This document shows, piece after piece, positions 18,196 to 30,162 of a stretch of 64,000 bases of DNA. A program made the position numbers and the translations under genes. The number at the start of each line of letters is the position of its first letter. Position 1 is the first letter of the stretch. The DNA is from Sideroxydans sp. (GTDB lineage: Bacteria; Pseudomonadota; Gammaproteobacteria; Burkholderiales; Gallionellaceae), in assembly GCA_016124455.1 (NCBI GenBank), contig WGNQ01000011.1:1-64000 (forward strand). Reading direction: 5' to 3'. The notes beneath the pieces were generated by a model. That model was not told where the DNA came from, ran no database searches, and saw only the letters and a list, made by a program, of their open reading frames with translations.

Positions 18196-19394
18196 CGCTA
18201 TATGCCTACAAGGCGGTCAATGAACACGGCAAGAGCATTCGCGGGCTGCAGGATGCGGCCAACCTGATCGATCTGGAGCAGCATCTCAAACGCAACAAGC
18301 TGGACTTGGTTAACGCAAAAGTCGATGAACAGCTGTCCCCGTTCGGCACCCGGAACATCAAGCGCGCCGAGCTGCTGAATTTCTTCCTGAACATGGAGCA
18401 GCTCACCCGCGCCGGGGTGCCGCTGCTGGAATGCCTGGCTGACCTGCGCGACAGCGTGGAAGACCCGAAATTCCGGGAAATCCTCGCCAACATGGTGGAG
18501 GAAATCGAAGGCGGGAAAAAGCTGTCGCAGGCCATGGCGCAATACCCGCAGGCATTCGACAAAATTTGTGTCAGCCTGACCCATGCGGGCGAAGACAGCG
18601 GACGCCTGCTGCAGGTATTCAAGCACCTCACCGATTCGCTGAAATGGCAGGATGAAATGGCCGCACATGCCAAGAACATCATGATCTACCCGGCATTCGT
18701 CGGCGCCGTGGTGCTCGGCATCACGTTCTTCCTGATGATCTACCTGGTACCGCAGCTGGTCAGCTTCATCCAGGGCATGGGGCAGGAAATCCCGTTCCAG
18801 ACGCGCATGCTGATTGCCACCTCAAACTTCTTCGTGGCGTACTGGTACCTGATCCTGCTTACCCCGGTCGTGCTGTTCGTTGGTTTCAAGGTCGGCATCA
18901 TTTACAACTCGCGCCTGCAATACCAGCTGGACAACCTGAAACTGAATCTGTGGCCGGTGGGGCCGATCGTGCGCAAGCTCATCCTGGCACGCTTCGCCAA
19001 CACCTTCGCCATGATGTACGCCTCAGGCATCAGCGTGCTCAGCTGCATCGCCAATTCGCGCGACATCGTGGACAACCGCGTCATCGCCGCCAGCCTGGAG
19101 CAGGTCGCACTGGAAATCGAATCCGGCAAGAATCTCACCCAGAGCTTCCAGCAGACCCACATGTTCCCGCCGCTGGTCATCCGCATGCTCAAGGTGGGCG
19201 AAGCGACCGGCGCGCTCGACCAGGCATTGCTCAACGTCAGCTACTTCTATGACCGCGACGTCAAGGATTCAATACACAAGATCCAGGTGATGATAGAACC
19301 GGTGATGACGCTTATACTGGGCGCACTGCTCGGCTGGGTGATGCTCGCCGTGCTGTCACCGATCTACGACATCATCGGCAAGGTGCAACTCTGA
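18192..19394 (+). CDS. mshG: Pilus inner-membrane platform protein MshG (GspF/PilC family)
   Basis: 400-aa polytopic platform protein on which the assembly ATPase acts. Two GspF-type repeats are visible: FFLNMEQLTRAGVPLLECL...LSQAM and FANTFAMMYASGISVLSCI...LTQSF, each followed by membrane helices. ATG overlaps the mshE stop, and its own stop abuts the next start. Confidence 0.94.
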   Translation: MTLYAYKAVNEHGKSIRGLQDAANLIDLEQHLKRNKLDLVNAKVDEQLSPFGTRNIKRAELLNFFLNMEQLTRAGVPLLECLADLRDSVEDPKFREILANMVEEIEGGKKLSQAMAQYPQAFDKICVSLTHAGEDSGRLLQVFKHLTDSLKWQDEMAAHAKNIMIYPAFVGAVVLGITFFLMIYLVPQLVSFIQGMGQEIPFQTRMLIATSNFFVAYWYLILLTPVVLFVGFKVGIIYNSRLQYQLDNLKLNLWPVGPIVRKLILARFANTFAMMYASGISVLSCIANSRDIVDNRVIAASLEQVALEIESGKNLTQSFQQTHMFPPLVIRMLKVGEATGALDQALLNVSYFYDRDVKDSIHKIQVMIEPVMTLILGALLGWVMLAVLSPIYDIIGKVQL

Positions 19395-20857
19395 TGAAAA
19401 ACAAGGTACTCCTGTTCCTCAGCGCCGACATGTTCCAGGGCTTCGTCTGGAAGGATGGCGCATTGGTGCACGAGCAAACCTTTGCCGACAACCAGGAGGG
19501 CCGTGAAAAATTTACCGCCTTCCTGAGAACCTGGCGTGCGCCGGCTTATCTGCTGACCGACCTGATCGAGGAGGATTTCCGCCACGAAACGGTGCTGCAC
19601 CTTCGCGGCCGGGAACACACTGCGCAGATCCAGCGCAAATACGAACAGTTCTACCGCAACACCACCTTCCGCCAGGCGACCCTGCACCAGCGCCAGCTGG
19701 AAGGACGGCGCGATGATGACATGCTGTTTTCCGCACTGACCAACCCCGCCACCATCCAGATCTGGCTGGACATCATCCTGCAGCAACACACCCCGCTGGC
19801 CGGCATCTATTCGGTACCCGGCATCAGCAAACCGCTGGTCAGGAACATCAATGCAGACCATATCCTGCTGCTGAGCTGGGAGAAACATTCCGGATTGCGG
19901 CAAACCTATTTCAATACCAAGCGCCTGTACCTGTCGCGCCTGACCCCGGTCAACGACGGCCAGTCCTTCAGCGAAGTGGTTTCCTCGGAAGTCGCGCGTA
20001 CCCAGCAATACCTGAAAAGCCTGAGCTTGCTGCCGCTGGGACAAACATTGCGCGTGCATATCCTGTGTCATGCCAACGACCGCCATGAACTGCAGTCGAC
20101 GTTGCGCGATGCGGGCGACATGTCCTACGAATACCAGGACATACACGAACTGGCTGCCAGCCTGAAATCAAAAGACAGCTATTCCGATTCGGATGCGACA
20201 CACCTGCTGCTGCACCTGCTGGCGGTGCAACCTCCGCACACGCACTACGCCGCTGCCGAACACACCCATTTCTTCAAACTGTGGCAACTGAATACCCGCC
20301 TGCTCTGGCTTGGCGGCCTGCTCACACTCGCCAGTCTGCTCTGGAGCAGCATCAGCCTGCTCGAAGGCGGCTGGATGAACGATGACCGCAGCACATTTGA
20401 AGCCCAGACCCAGCGCCTGACGCAACAGACCCAGCAGATTACCCGCGGCTTCGCCAACAACCTGGCACCGGCCGCCGACATGAAGAGTGCCGTCACCTCG
20501 TTGCGCACTTTGCATAGTTATTCGCCGCCGCCGGAGACCATACTGGCCGGCCTCGGCAATGCACTGGCAGATTTTCCGCGCATTCGCATCGACAGCCTGT
20601 CGTGGCAATCCGGGAGCGGCAACAGCGACACCATACAGGTCGGTGGCCAGCTGGAAGGCTGGGATAACAATTACCGCGGCTCCCTGGGCTACCTCGACCA
20701 CTTCCAGCAGGCCTTGAAACAGCAGCACTACGGCGTTTCCGCGCTGACCCTGCCGCTCGACATCAGCTCCAAGGGCAGCATTACGGACAACACGCTGGAA
20801 GGCACAGGCAATCCGGCACAGTTTTCGCTGCGACTCACATGGGAGCCGCCACAATGA
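19394..20857 (+). CDS. mshI: MshI-like protein (PilM/PilN-type, fused)
   Basis: 487 aa. A long cytoplasmic N-terminal part (about 1-295) resembles MshI/actin-like assembly proteins. One membrane helix follows (about 300-320, LLWLGGLLTLASLLWSSISLL), then a periplasmic coiled coil and a ferredoxin-like C-terminal region as in PilN. Position between mshG and mshJ fits the inner-membrane assembly complex. Similarity to characterised MshI is modest, so the name rests partly on context. Confidence 0.72.
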   Translation: MKNKVLLFLSADMFQGFVWKDGALVHEQTFADNQEGREKFTAFLRTWRAPAYLLTDLIEEDFRHETVLHLRGREHTAQIQRKYEQFYRNTTFRQATLHQRQLEGRRDDDMLFSALTNPATIQIWLDIILQQHTPLAGIYSVPGISKPLVRNINADHILLLSWEKHSGLRQTYFNTKRLYLSRLTPVNDGQSFSEVVSSEVARTQQYLKSLSLLPLGQTLRVHILCHANDRHELQSTLRDAGDMSYEYQDIHELAASLKSKDSYSDSDATHLLLHLLAVQPPHTHYAAAEHTHFFKLWQLNTRLLWLGGLLTLASLLWSSISLLEGGWMNDDRSTFEAQTQRLTQQTQQITRGFANNLAPAADMKSAVTSLRTLHSYSPPPETILAGLGNALADFPRIRIDSLSWQSGSGNSDTIQVGGQLEGWDNNYRGSLGYLDHFQQALKQQHYGVSALTLPLDISSKGSITDNTLEGTGNPAQFSLRLTWEPPQ

Positions 20858-21468
20858 GCGATTTCAAGAGCGACCTGCCGCATATCAAATGGGGACTCCT
20901 TGCGCTGCTGCTCGCATCGGGCGCCAGCGGTGCAGCGATTCTGTTCAGCCAGAATTTCCTGGCCGGTTCGCAGCAGGCCCACAAAACCGCCGAACGCCAG
21001 TTGACGGAAGCCCGCCGTAATCTGAGCGCCGCCACCGATGACCAGCAGAACATGGCATCCTATGCGCAGGAATATTCCATACTGCTGAAACGCAACATCA
21101 TCGGCAACGAACAGCGCCTGGACTGGGTCGACGCACTCGAACGCTTGCGCCACCGCAACTTCGTGCTGGACTTCAGCTACAACATCTCCCCCCAGCATTC
21201 CTACCAGCCTCCGGTATCGCTGGACCCTGGCAATTTCAACCTCAACCGCAGCGACATGACGCTCAGCTTTGACCTGCTGCACACAGGGCAACTGGTGAAT
21301 TTTTTCAACGCCCTGCAAGCCGACAGCAAAGGCTGGTTCATGCTGGACGGCTGCAGCATCACGCGCATCGCCGGCACCATCAATAACAGCGGACCGGGCA
21401 CGACGCCACAACTCAAGGCGGAATGCAAAGGCGGCTGGCTGACGCTGAAGAACAGGAACATGCCATGA
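20854..21468 (+). CDS. mshJ: MshJ-like protein (PilO-type)
   Basis: 204-aa bitopic inner-membrane protein: N-terminal helix (about 10-30), then a periplasmic coiled coil and a small alpha/beta domain, the pattern of PilO/GspM proteins. The start ATG 20854 overlaps the previous stop as ATGA; the frame stays open 15 bp upstream. Very likely pairs with the preceding protein. Sequence alone is weakly informative and the call leans on operon position. Confidence 0.65.
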   Translation: MSDFKSDLPHIKWGLLALLLASGASGAAILFSQNFLAGSQQAHKTAERQLTEARRNLSAATDDQQNMASYAQEYSILLKRNIIGNEQRLDWVDALERLRHRNFVLDFSYNISPQHSYQPPVSLDPGNFNLNRSDMTLSFDLLHTGQLVNFFNALQADSKGWFMLDGCSITRIAGTINNSGPGTTPQLKAECKGGWLTLKNRNMP

Positions 21469-21818
21469 TGCGACACACCATACTGCTTCTGGTCATTCTG
21501 TCCACATGGCTGCCAGCCGCGCAGGCGGCGGATCTTGGCCGCCTGTTCTTCACCCCCGAACAACGCGCACAACTCGACTACGCATATGCCCGCGACGCCG
21601 ACAGCGATGGCAGCAACAACGCGTCCGTGCTGACCGTCAACGGCATCGTGCAGAAGGATGGCGGCGCACGCACGGTATGGATCAACGGCGTCGCCCAGGC
21701 GGCAGGCAAGAGCGATGCACAGAACCCGGAATCGGTACCGGTTTCCGTACCCGGGAAATCGAAACCGATGAAAATCAAGGTCGGCCAGAAGCTGCTGCTG
21801 GACACGCCCTCCCAATAA
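21465..21818 (+). CDS. mshK: MshK-like small periplasmic protein
   Basis: 117 aa with a signal peptide (MRHTILLLVILSTWLPAAQA). The mature part contains LTVNGIVQKDGGARTVWING...KSKPMKIKVGQKL, a small beta-rich pattern like MshK/PilP-type proteins. ATG 21465 overlaps the upstream stop as ATGA. Position after mshJ supports the assignment. Confidence 0.62.
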   Translation: MMRHTILLLVILSTWLPAAQAADLGRLFFTPEQRAQLDYAYARDADSDGSNNASVLTVNGIVQKDGGARTVWINGVAQAAGKSDAQNPESVPVSVPGKSKPMKIKVGQKLLLDTPSQ

Positions 21819-21829
21819 TCGCCACCATC

Positions 21830-23233
21830 ATGCGTACGCCCGGCACATTCCCCACATTTCAGCGCGAGCGCGGTGCCGCCCTGATGATCATGCTGATCAT
21901 CCTGGTGCTCGGCGCAGCTTCCCTGCTGGTCAGTTCGTTCAACAGCTCGGCGGTGCAAATCGGGCGCGACAAAACCACCTCCGCCGCACTGGCACAGGCC
22001 AAGGAGGCGTTGATCGGCTATGCCCTGACCTATGCCGATACCCACAGCAATACCGTACCCGGCTACTTGCCGTGTCCCGACATCAGCGGCACTGCTGGCG
22101 CTACCGGGGAAGGATCGTCCGACACCTGCGGCAACCAGGACGTCAGCAGCATCGGCCGCCTGCCGTGGAAAACGCTGTCTCTCGAACCACTGCGTGATGG
22201 CTACGGGGAATGCCTGTGGTATGCCGTTTCCGGCACCTACAAGAACAACCCGAAAACCGCACTGATGAACTGGGACAACCCGGGATTGCTCAGCGTCAGT
22301 GATGCCAGCGGCAACACCATCTCGGACGTGGTAGCCGTTGTTTTCGCGCCCGGCCCGCCGCTTTCCGGCGACAACCGCACACCTTCCGGCAGCGCTCCGC
22401 TGTGTGGCGGCAACTATACCGCATCGAACTACCTGGACAGCGACGGCACGCACAACAATTCCACGGTATCCGGCACCGCCAATGCGACCAGCAATTTCTA
22501 TTCCGGCACTTCCAGCCAGGTTAACGACCGGCTCATCTACATCACCCGCCAGGACATCTGGAACGCCATGCTGAAACGCAACGATTTCATGACCACGCTG
22601 AAAACCATGACCGAGAGAACGGCGGAATGCATCGCCGATTACGGCAGGCGGAACTACGGCGGCTCGAATGACAAACGCCTGCCCTGGTCCGGGCGCCTGT
22701 ACAATCCCTCTACCGACTACAAGACGGACAGCAACTACGACGACGAGGATGGCCGGATGGCCGGCCGCCTGCCCTATCGCGTCAACACCTCCGACAGCGA
22801 GACCTACAACCAGATCAGCTCCCCCTATTACCAGCTGGCAAGCGATGGCGACAATTGCCCCCATGTTGCAGACTGGCCGAGCTACTACCCATGGTGGAGC
22901 AACTGGAAAGATCACCTGTTCTATTCCCTGGCCTGGAATTTCAGGCCGAACAGCGGCTCCACTTCCTGTTACAGCTATCCCTATTATTGCCTGAGCGTAA
23001 ACGGCAGCGGCAGGTACGCCGCCGTCGTGATATTCGCAGGACAGGCGCTGGCCGGCCAGACGCGCGCCACGGATAGCGACCGCCTCAATCTCTCCAACTA
23101 CCTGGAAGGCAGCAATATCAGCAGCTATCCCAACTCGTCGGGCAGGAGCAATTACCAGAGCGGGGCGACCAGCAGCAGCTTCAACGACGTGCTTTACTGC
23201 ATCAACTCAGACCTGTCCGTGACGCCATGTTGA
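21830..23233 (+). CDS. Large PilX-like pilus protein
   Basis: 467 aa. The N-terminus RERGAALMIMLIILVLGAAS is a membrane helix of the PilX/MshP kind, without the canonical prepilin peptidase sequence. The body is Ser/Asn/Tyr-rich with paired cysteines and contains QAKEALIGYAL...GYLPCPD, shared in part with the next gene. I start it at ATG 21830, where the helix begins just downstream; the frame is open far upstream but that part is a shadow of mshK. Probably a tip or minor subunit of the MSHA-like pilus. Overlaps the next gene by 7 bp. Confidence 0.7.
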   Translation: MRTPGTFPTFQRERGAALMIMLIILVLGAASLLVSSFNSSAVQIGRDKTTSAALAQAKEALIGYALTYADTHSNTVPGYLPCPDISGTAGATGEGSSDTCGNQDVSSIGRLPWKTLSLEPLRDGYGECLWYAVSGTYKNNPKTALMNWDNPGLLSVSDASGNTISDVVAVVFAPGPPLSGDNRTPSGSAPLCGGNYTASNYLDSDGTHNNSTVSGTANATSNFYSGTSSQVNDRLIYITRQDIWNAMLKRNDFMTTLKTMTERTAECIADYGRRNYGGSNDKRLPWSGRLYNPSTDYKTDSNYDDEDGRMAGRLPYRVNTSDSETYNQISSPYYQLASDGDNCPHVADWPSYYPWWSNWKDHLFYSLAWNFRPNSGSTSCYSYPYYCLSVNGSGRYAAVVIFAGQALAGQTRATDSDRLNLSNYLEGSNISSYPNSSGRSNYQSGATSSSFNDVLYCINSDLSVTPC

Positions 23234-23952
23234 CAAGGAAAACCGCCTCCGGCTTCACCCTGGTTGAAATTGCCATCGTACTCGCCATTGTTGCGCTGCT
23301 GATGGCCGGTTTGCTGCCCACCATTTCCGGACAGGTCGAACGGCAGCACGTAAGCGAAACACGCAAGCAGCTCGACGAAATCCAGCAGGCGCTGATCGGC
23401 TATGCCGTCATCAATGGCCGCCTGCCCTGCCCTGCCGACGGCACCATTGCCACAGGACAGAGCGGGGCCGGCGTGGAGGTTTCCAGCTGTACGAGTTCCT
23501 CTGCTGCCGGCGGCGTGTTGCCTTGGGTTACCCTCGGCGTCAGCGAAACGGACTCCTGGGGCCGACGCTTCAGCTACCGCGTCGATCCCAACTTTGCCGA
23601 TGCGATCAGTGCCAACACGCTCGGTAGCGGCTGTTCGGTCACGCCGCCCACCCAGTCCTCATTTGCCCTGTGCTCGCCCGGCACGCTGAACGTGCTGTCG
23701 GCCGCATCCGGCGGCTCCAACATCGCCACCAGCGTTCCGGCAGTTGTCGTTTCGCACGGCAGCGATGGCTATGGCGCCTATAACACCTCAGGCCAGCAGA
23801 TTGCCGGCGCCAGCGGCGACGAGGGCGAAAATGCCGACAACGACAACACCTTCGTCAGCCACGACTTCACACCGACATTCGACGATCTGGTTATCTGGAT
23901 TTCGCCCAACATCCTGCTCAACCGCATGGTGACCGCGGGGAAACTGCCCTAA
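23227..23952 (+). CDS. Type IV prepilin-like protein
   Basis: 241 aa with a classical class III signal: [21 protein letters not shown], cleaved before F by a prepilin peptidase. The domain after the helix has [18 protein letters not shown], matching the upstream gene, then Ser/Gly-rich sequence with disulfide candidates. MshO-like or minor pilin by context. Last gene of the plus-strand pilus block; its end overlaps the convergent cysS end by 4 bp. Confidence 0.8.
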   Translation: MLTRKTASGFTLVEIAIVLAIVALLMAGLLPTISGQVERQHVSETRKQLDEIQQALIGYAVINGRLPCPADGTIATGQSGAGVEVSSCTSSSAAGGVLPWVTLGVSETDSWGRRFSYRVDPNFADAISANTLGSGCSVTPPTQSSFALCSPGTLNVLSAASGGSNIATSVPAVVVSHGSDGYGAYNTSGQQIAGASGDEGENADNDNTFVSHDFTPTFDDLVIWISPNILLNRMVTAGKLP

Positions 23953-25328
23953 GCGCGGCGCCAGGTACTGCCGTTCGGCGTGTCTTCCAGCACGATACCG
24001 GCTTCGAGCAGATCCTTGCGGATGCGATCCGCCTCCGCGAAATCCTTCGTTTTCTTGGCGGCAATACGTGACTCGATCAGCGCGTTGATCGCGGCATCGT
24101 CCAGCCCACCCGCACCCGCCCCGCCCTGCAGGAACTCTTGCGGGTCGCGTTGCAGCAAGCCAAGCACGCCGGCCAACGATTTAAGTTCTGCTGCCGCTGA
24201 CGGCGATTGCGTGCGATTCACTTCATTGGCAAGGTCGAACAGCACGGCCAGCGCTTCGGCCGTATTGAAGTCATCATCCATCGCGTCCTTGAAGCGCAGC
24301 GCATAGTCTCCATTCCAGCCAACCGCTGCCGCTTGCGCAGTCACGCTTTTCAACGCGGTGTACAAACGCGTCAGCGCGCCCTTCGCATCGTCCAGATGCG
24401 CATCCGAATAATTCAGCGGGCTGCGGTAGTGCGCGCGCAGAATGAAAAAGCGCACCACTTCGGCATCGTATTTTTTCAGTACCTCGCGGATGGTGAAGAA
24501 GTTGCCGAGGCTTTTCGACATTTTCTCGTTATCGACACGCACGAAGCCGTTGTGCATCCAGTAGTTCACGTACTGGCACTGGTGCGCGCCTTCGCTCTGG
24601 GCGATCTCGTTCTCATGGTGCGGGAACTGCAGGTCCGCGCCACCGCCGTGGATGTCGAAATGCTTACCGAGCAGTTCGGAACCCATCGCCGAACACTCCA
24701 GGTGCCAGCCGGGACGCCCCTTGCCCCATTTCGAGTCCCACTGCACTTCTGCCGCCTCGTCTGGCCTGGCATGTTTCCACAGCACGAAGTCGAGCGGGTC
24801 ATGCTTGTTCGAATCGACCTCGACGCGCTCGCCGGCGCGCAGATCCTCGAGCGATTTCCCTGACAGCTTGCCGTAGCCATCGAACTTCCTGACGGCATAG
24901 TTCACGTCGCCGTCTGCCGCCTGGTAGGCCAGGCCGTTCTGTTCCAGTTGCGCGACCATGTCCAGCATCTGCGGAATGTATTGCGTCGCACGCGGCTCGT
25001 GGTCCGGGCGCTGCACGCCAAGCGCATCGGCATCCTCGTGCATCGCGTCGATGAAGCGCTGCGTCAGCGCATGGATCGATTCCCTGTTCTCCGCGGCGCG
25101 CTTGATGATCTTGTCGTCGATGTCGGTGATGTTGCGCACGTAGGTCACGTCGTAACCGGAAGCCCTGAGCCAGCGCTGCACCACGTCGAATACCACCATG
25201 ACCCGTGCATGTCCTAAATGGCAGTAGTCATAAACGGTCATGCCGCACACGTACATGCGCACCTTGCTGACGTCGATCGGCCTGAACTCCTGCTTGTCGC
25301 GGGCGAGCGTGTTGTAAATCTTCAGCAT
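23949..25328 (-). CDS. cysS: Cysteinyl-tRNA synthetase
   Basis: Class I synthetase, 459 aa from ATG 25328 ([15 protein letters not shown]). HLGHARV is the HIGH motif and KMSKS is present; the zinc ligands include the Cys of YVCGMTVYD and the [10 protein letters not shown] region. A 51-codon in-frame extension runs into glnS but is not conserved. Two bp separate it from glnS, so the two synthetase genes form one minus-strand operon. Confidence 0.97.
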   Translation of the reverse strand: MLKIYNTLARDKQEFRPIDVSKVRMYVCGMTVYDYCHLGHARVMVVFDVVQRWLRASGYDVTYVRNITDIDDKIIKRAAENRESIHALTQRFIDAMHEDADALGVQRPDHEPRATQYIPQMLDMVAQLEQNGLAYQAADGDVNYAVRKFDGYGKLSGKSLEDLRAGERVEVDSNKHDPLDFVLWKHARPDEAAEVQWDSKWGKGRPGWHLECSAMGSELLGKHFDIHGGGADLQFPHHENEIAQSEGAHQCQYVNYWMHNGFVRVDNEKMSKSLGNFFTIREVLKKYDAEVVRFFILRAHYRSPLNYSDAHLDDAKGALTRLYTALKSVTAQAAAVGWNGDYALRFKDAMDDDFNTAEALAVLFDLANEVNRTQSPSAAAELKSLAGVLGLLQRDPQEFLQGGAGAGGLDDAAINALIESRIAAKKTKDFAEADRIRKDLLEAGIVLEDTPNGSTWRRA

Positions 25329-25330
25329 GC

Positions 25331-27001
<1,671 letters not shown>

Positions 27002-27194
27002 TGTATGAACTTTTCTGTCTCGGGGAAATCCGAGGATTTTACCCGAAAACCGCCGTCTCCAAACGAGGGAACGAGCGGCAAGGCGCGATAACTTGTGAAA
27101 CAAGCTGGCTTATTTGGTAGAATTCAGGCCGCCTTGGGTAATCCCATTCAGAATTTTCAAGCCGGAAGTCAATTTCAGGAAAAATACGACGCTT

Positions 27195-28292
27195 ATGAAC
27201 ATGTTTAACCGTTTCTGCCAATATGCCGCATTGTGCGGCGGTGCGCTACTGCTCTGCTGCAGCCTGTCCGCACGCGCCGACGAAGTTCAGGATGCCAACA
27301 AGCTATTCAAGCAGGGACAATACGACCAGGCGATGGCAAAGGTCGACAGCTTCCTCGCCGGCAAGCCCAAGGACGCCCAGGCACGCTTCCTCAAGGGCCT
27401 GATTCTGACCGAGCAAGGCAAGACCGGCGACGCCATCCACATTTTCACCTCGCTCACCGAAGACTACCCGGAACTGCCCGAGCCGTATAACAACCTGGCG
27501 GTGCTGTATGCCGGACAAGGCCAGTACGACAAGGCCAGGGTCGCGCTGGAAATGGCGATCCGCACCCATCCCAGCTATGCCACCGCGCACGAAAACCTCG
27601 GCGACATCTACGCCAAGATGGCCAGCCAGGCTTACGACCGCGCGCTGCAGCTCGACCGCAGCAACACCAGCACCAAAACCAAGCTGGCGCTGATCAAGGA
27701 GCTGTTCTCCAGCGACCACAGCCGGGCCGGTACGCATAACGTCGCCACCGGCACAGTCAACGTCGCCAAGCCGCAACCTGCCGCCGAAACGCCTGCCGCC
27801 CCTGTTGTCACACCGGTTGCCGTTGCTGCAGCGCCCGTTGTGGAACCTGTGCCGGCCAAGCCGGTCGCCGCCCCGGCTCCGGCACCCGCCAAGCCGGTCG
27901 CCGCAGAACCCGCCCCGGCTAAAGTTGCCGCCGCCAAACCCGCCGCGACTAACAGTGCGGACGTGCTGAAATCGGTGCATGACTGGGCCGCAGCGTGGTC
28001 GGCAAAGAACGTGAAGAAATATCTTTCCTTCTATGCACCCGATTTCGACACCCCGGGCAATGAAAGCCGCAGTGCCTGGGAAGCTGTGCGCCATGATCGC
28101 CTCAGCAAGCCGAAGTACATCCACGTCAAGATCAGCGACGCCAGCGTCAAGTTCACCGACGATACTCACGCCACCGTGACCTTCAGGCAGGAATATCGGG
28201 CCAGCCACCTGAGCTCTTCCGCAAGCAAGACGCTGCTGATGGTGAAATCCGGCGGGAAGTGGCTGATCCTGAAAGAGCACGCGAAAGATTAA
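27195..28292 (+). CDS. Periplasmic TPR protein with C-terminal Cds6-type domain
   Basis: 365 aa. A signal peptide (to about SARADE) precedes 3-4 tetratricopeptide repeats (residues ~30-170), a Pro/Ala/Val-rich linker (~190-250) and a C-terminal NTF2/Cds6-like domain of about 105 residues (VHDWAAAWSAKNVKKYLSFY...). The same terminal domain ends the next gene. I take ATG 27195; ATG 27201 is an alternative. Cell-envelope role with the L,D-transpeptidase 4 bp downstream is inferred. Confidence 0.82.
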   Translation: MNMFNRFCQYAALCGGALLLCCSLSARADEVQDANKLFKQGQYDQAMAKVDSFLAGKPKDAQARFLKGLILTEQGKTGDAIHIFTSLTEDYPELPEPYNNLAVLYAGQGQYDKARVALEMAIRTHPSYATAHENLGDIYAKMASQAYDRALQLDRSNTSTKTKLALIKELFSSDHSRAGTHNVATGTVNVAKPQPAAETPAAPVVTPVAVAAAPVVEPVPAKPVAAPAPAPAKPVAAEPAPAKVAAAKPAATNSADVLKSVHDWAAAWSAKNVKKYLSFYAPDFDTPGNESRSAWEAVRHDRLSKPKYIHVKISDASVKFTDDTHATVTFRQEYRASHLSSSASKTLLMVKSGGKWLILKEHAKD

Positions 28293-28296
28293 GCAC

Positions 28297-29481
28297 ATGC
28301 GTCGCGCCTCATTCGCCTTGCTGTCGGCCGCCCTGTTTTCCCAGACAGTGCTTGCCGGCGACCTGAACGTCATGCCGGACGAGTCCCGCAAAATGGAGGC
28401 GCTACTGGCCAAGAGCATGCTGGCCGTCGCCAACAGCCACCTCGACCTGGCGCTGAACGATGTCGATTCGCTGCTCAAGATCAATCCCAACTTCAAGCTG
28501 GCACAGCTGGTCAAGGGCGACCTGCTGCTGGCGCGCTCCAAGCCGCTTACCTCGTTCGGCGACGCCCCCGACGCGCCGCAAAGCCGCGTAGCGGATTTCC
28601 GGGACGAAGCGCGCGTGCGCCTGCAGCGCTACCAGGAACAGCAGCCCATCTCGCTGGAGCCCAGATACCTGTGGAAGATGAATGCCAGCCAGCATTACGC
28701 CATCGTGGTGGACACCAGCAAATCCACGCTTTACCTCTACCAGAACGTCAACGGCGAACCCCGTTACGTGGCGGACTACTACATCACCAGCGGCAAAAAG
28801 GGCGCCGCCAAGGTCAGCGAAGGCGACCAGAAAACGCCGATCGGTGTGTATTTCGTCAAAAGCAGCCTGCCCAAGCGCGAACTGGCCGACCTCTATGGCG
28901 ACGGCGCCTACCCGCTGAGCTATCCCAACGAATGGGATCGCCGATTCGGCCGCAACGGCCACGGTATCTGGCTGCACGGCACGCCCAGCAATACCTACAG
29001 TCGCCCACCGCGCGCCAGCAACGGCTGCGTGGTACTGGCCAACGATGATTTGCTCGACGTCGGCAAAATCATACAGGTCGGCATCACGCCGGTAATCATC
29101 ACCGACAACATGCACTGGAGCGATGCGCAGGACAAGAGCGACCGTGCCGCACTGCTGCAATCGCTGGAACAATGGCGCAAAGACTGGGCCAGCCGGGATA
29201 CCGACGCCTACCTCCGGCACTACGCACCGGATTTCGCCAGCGGCAAAACACGGTTCGCCAGCTGGGCGCAGCAGAAAAAACTCGTGAATGCGCACAAGTC
29301 CTGGATCAAGGTCAACCTGTCCGACATCAGCGTGTTTGCCTACCCCGATCAGCCCAACCTGGCTGTCGTCGACTTCGAGCAGGACTACGACAGCAACAAC
29401 CTGTCCAACCGCATGAAAAAACGCCAGTACTGGATCAAGCACGGCGACCGCTGGCAAATCATCTATGAAGGTGCAGCATGA
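28297..29481 (+). CDS. L,D-transpeptidase with C-terminal Cds6-type domain
   Basis: Periplasmic YkuD-fold peptidoglycan enzyme, 394 aa: crosslinks stem peptides or attaches proteins to them. Signal peptide ([20 protein letters not shown]), a helical N-terminal region, then the catalytic domain with H227 and nucleophile C244 in [12 protein letters not shown]...SNGCVVL. The last ~105 residues repeat the Cds6-type domain of the preceding gene. The stop overlaps the cyclophilin start by 4 bp. Confidence 0.92.
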   Translation: MRRASFALLSAALFSQTVLAGDLNVMPDESRKMEALLAKSMLAVANSHLDLALNDVDSLLKINPNFKLAQLVKGDLLLARSKPLTSFGDAPDAPQSRVADFRDEARVRLQRYQEQQPISLEPRYLWKMNASQHYAIVVDTSKSTLYLYQNVNGEPRYVADYYITSGKKGAAKVSEGDQKTPIGVYFVKSSLPKRELADLYGDGAYPLSYPNEWDRRFGRNGHGIWLHGTPSNTYSRPPRASNGCVVLANDDLLDVGKIIQVGITPVIITDNMHWSDAQDKSDRAALLQSLEQWRKDWASRDTDAYLRHYAPDFASGKTRFASWAQQKKLVNAHKSWIKVNLSDISVFAYPDQPNLAVVDFEQDYDSNNLSNRMKKRQYWIKHGDRWQIIYEGAA

Positions 29482-30086
29482 AAACACTCCTGAGAAACCT
29501 GTTCGTCCTGCTGTTCGTCAGCCTGCATATCGGGCCAGCCTGTGCGGCCACTACCACTACAACTCTTCACGCTCAAAAAGGAAAACACACCATGGTCAAA
29601 CTGCATACCAACCACGGCACCATCACGCTCGAACTGGACGATGAGAAGGCGCCGATCACCGTGAAGAACTTTCTCGAGTACGTAAACAGCGGCTTCTACG
29701 ACAACACCATTTTCCACCGCGTGATCGACGGCTTCATGATCCAGGGCGGCGGCTTCGAGCCCGGCATGAAACAGAAAGCCACACGCGCACCGATCCAGAA
29801 CGAAGCGGCCAACGGCCTGAAGAACGATGCCTACACCATCGCCATGGCACGCACTTCCGACCCGCACTCCGCCACCGCGCAGTTCTTCATCAACGTCAAG
29901 GACAACAGCTTCCTCAACTACACTGCCTCCAATACCCAGGGCTACGGCTACTGTGTGTTCGGCAAGGTAGTCGACGGCAAGGACGTGGTGGACGCGATCC
30001 GCAAGGTGCCTACCGGATTCAGCGGCGGCCACCAGGACGTGCCGCAGGAAGACGTGATCATCACCAAAGCGGAAGTGGCGCAATAA
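29478..30086 (+). CDS. ppiB: Peptidyl-prolyl cis-trans isomerase, cyclophilin type, with signal peptide
   Basis: 202 aa. Residues ~1-24 form a signal peptide ([20 protein letters not shown]); from [17 protein letters not shown] (codon 39) it matches E. coli PpiB almost end to end, including [19 protein letters not shown]. The ATG at 29478 overlaps the L,D-transpeptidase stop. A second ATG at 29592 has AAGGA 9-10 nt upstream and would give a cytoplasmic 164-aa form, so two forms are possible. Confidence 0.9.
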   Translation: MKTLLRNLFVLLFVSLHIGPACAATTTTTLHAQKGKHTMVKLHTNHGTITLELDDEKAPITVKNFLEYVNSGFYDNTIFHRVIDGFMIQGGGFEPGMKQKATRAPIQNEAANGLKNDAYTIAMARTSDPHSATAQFFINVKDNSFLNYTASNTQGYGYCVFGKVVDGKDVVDAIRKVPTGFSGGHQDVPQEDVIITKAEVAQ

Positions 30087-30116
30087 GCGCCACTCCCCTT
30101 TCCACAGGAAGGCATA

Positions 30117-30140
30117 TGCCATGCGGCAAGCCGCATGGCA
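30117..30140 (+). other. Perfect 10-bp hairpin between ppiB and lpxH
   Basis: TGCCATGCGG and CCGCATGGCA pair perfectly across a CAAG loop, 31 bp after the ppiB stop and 23 bp before the lpxH start. No T-run follows, so it may be an RNA processing or stability hairpin, or a weak terminator. Confidence 0.5.
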
Positions 30141-30162
30141 CTACCACACCAGAGGTAATCTG

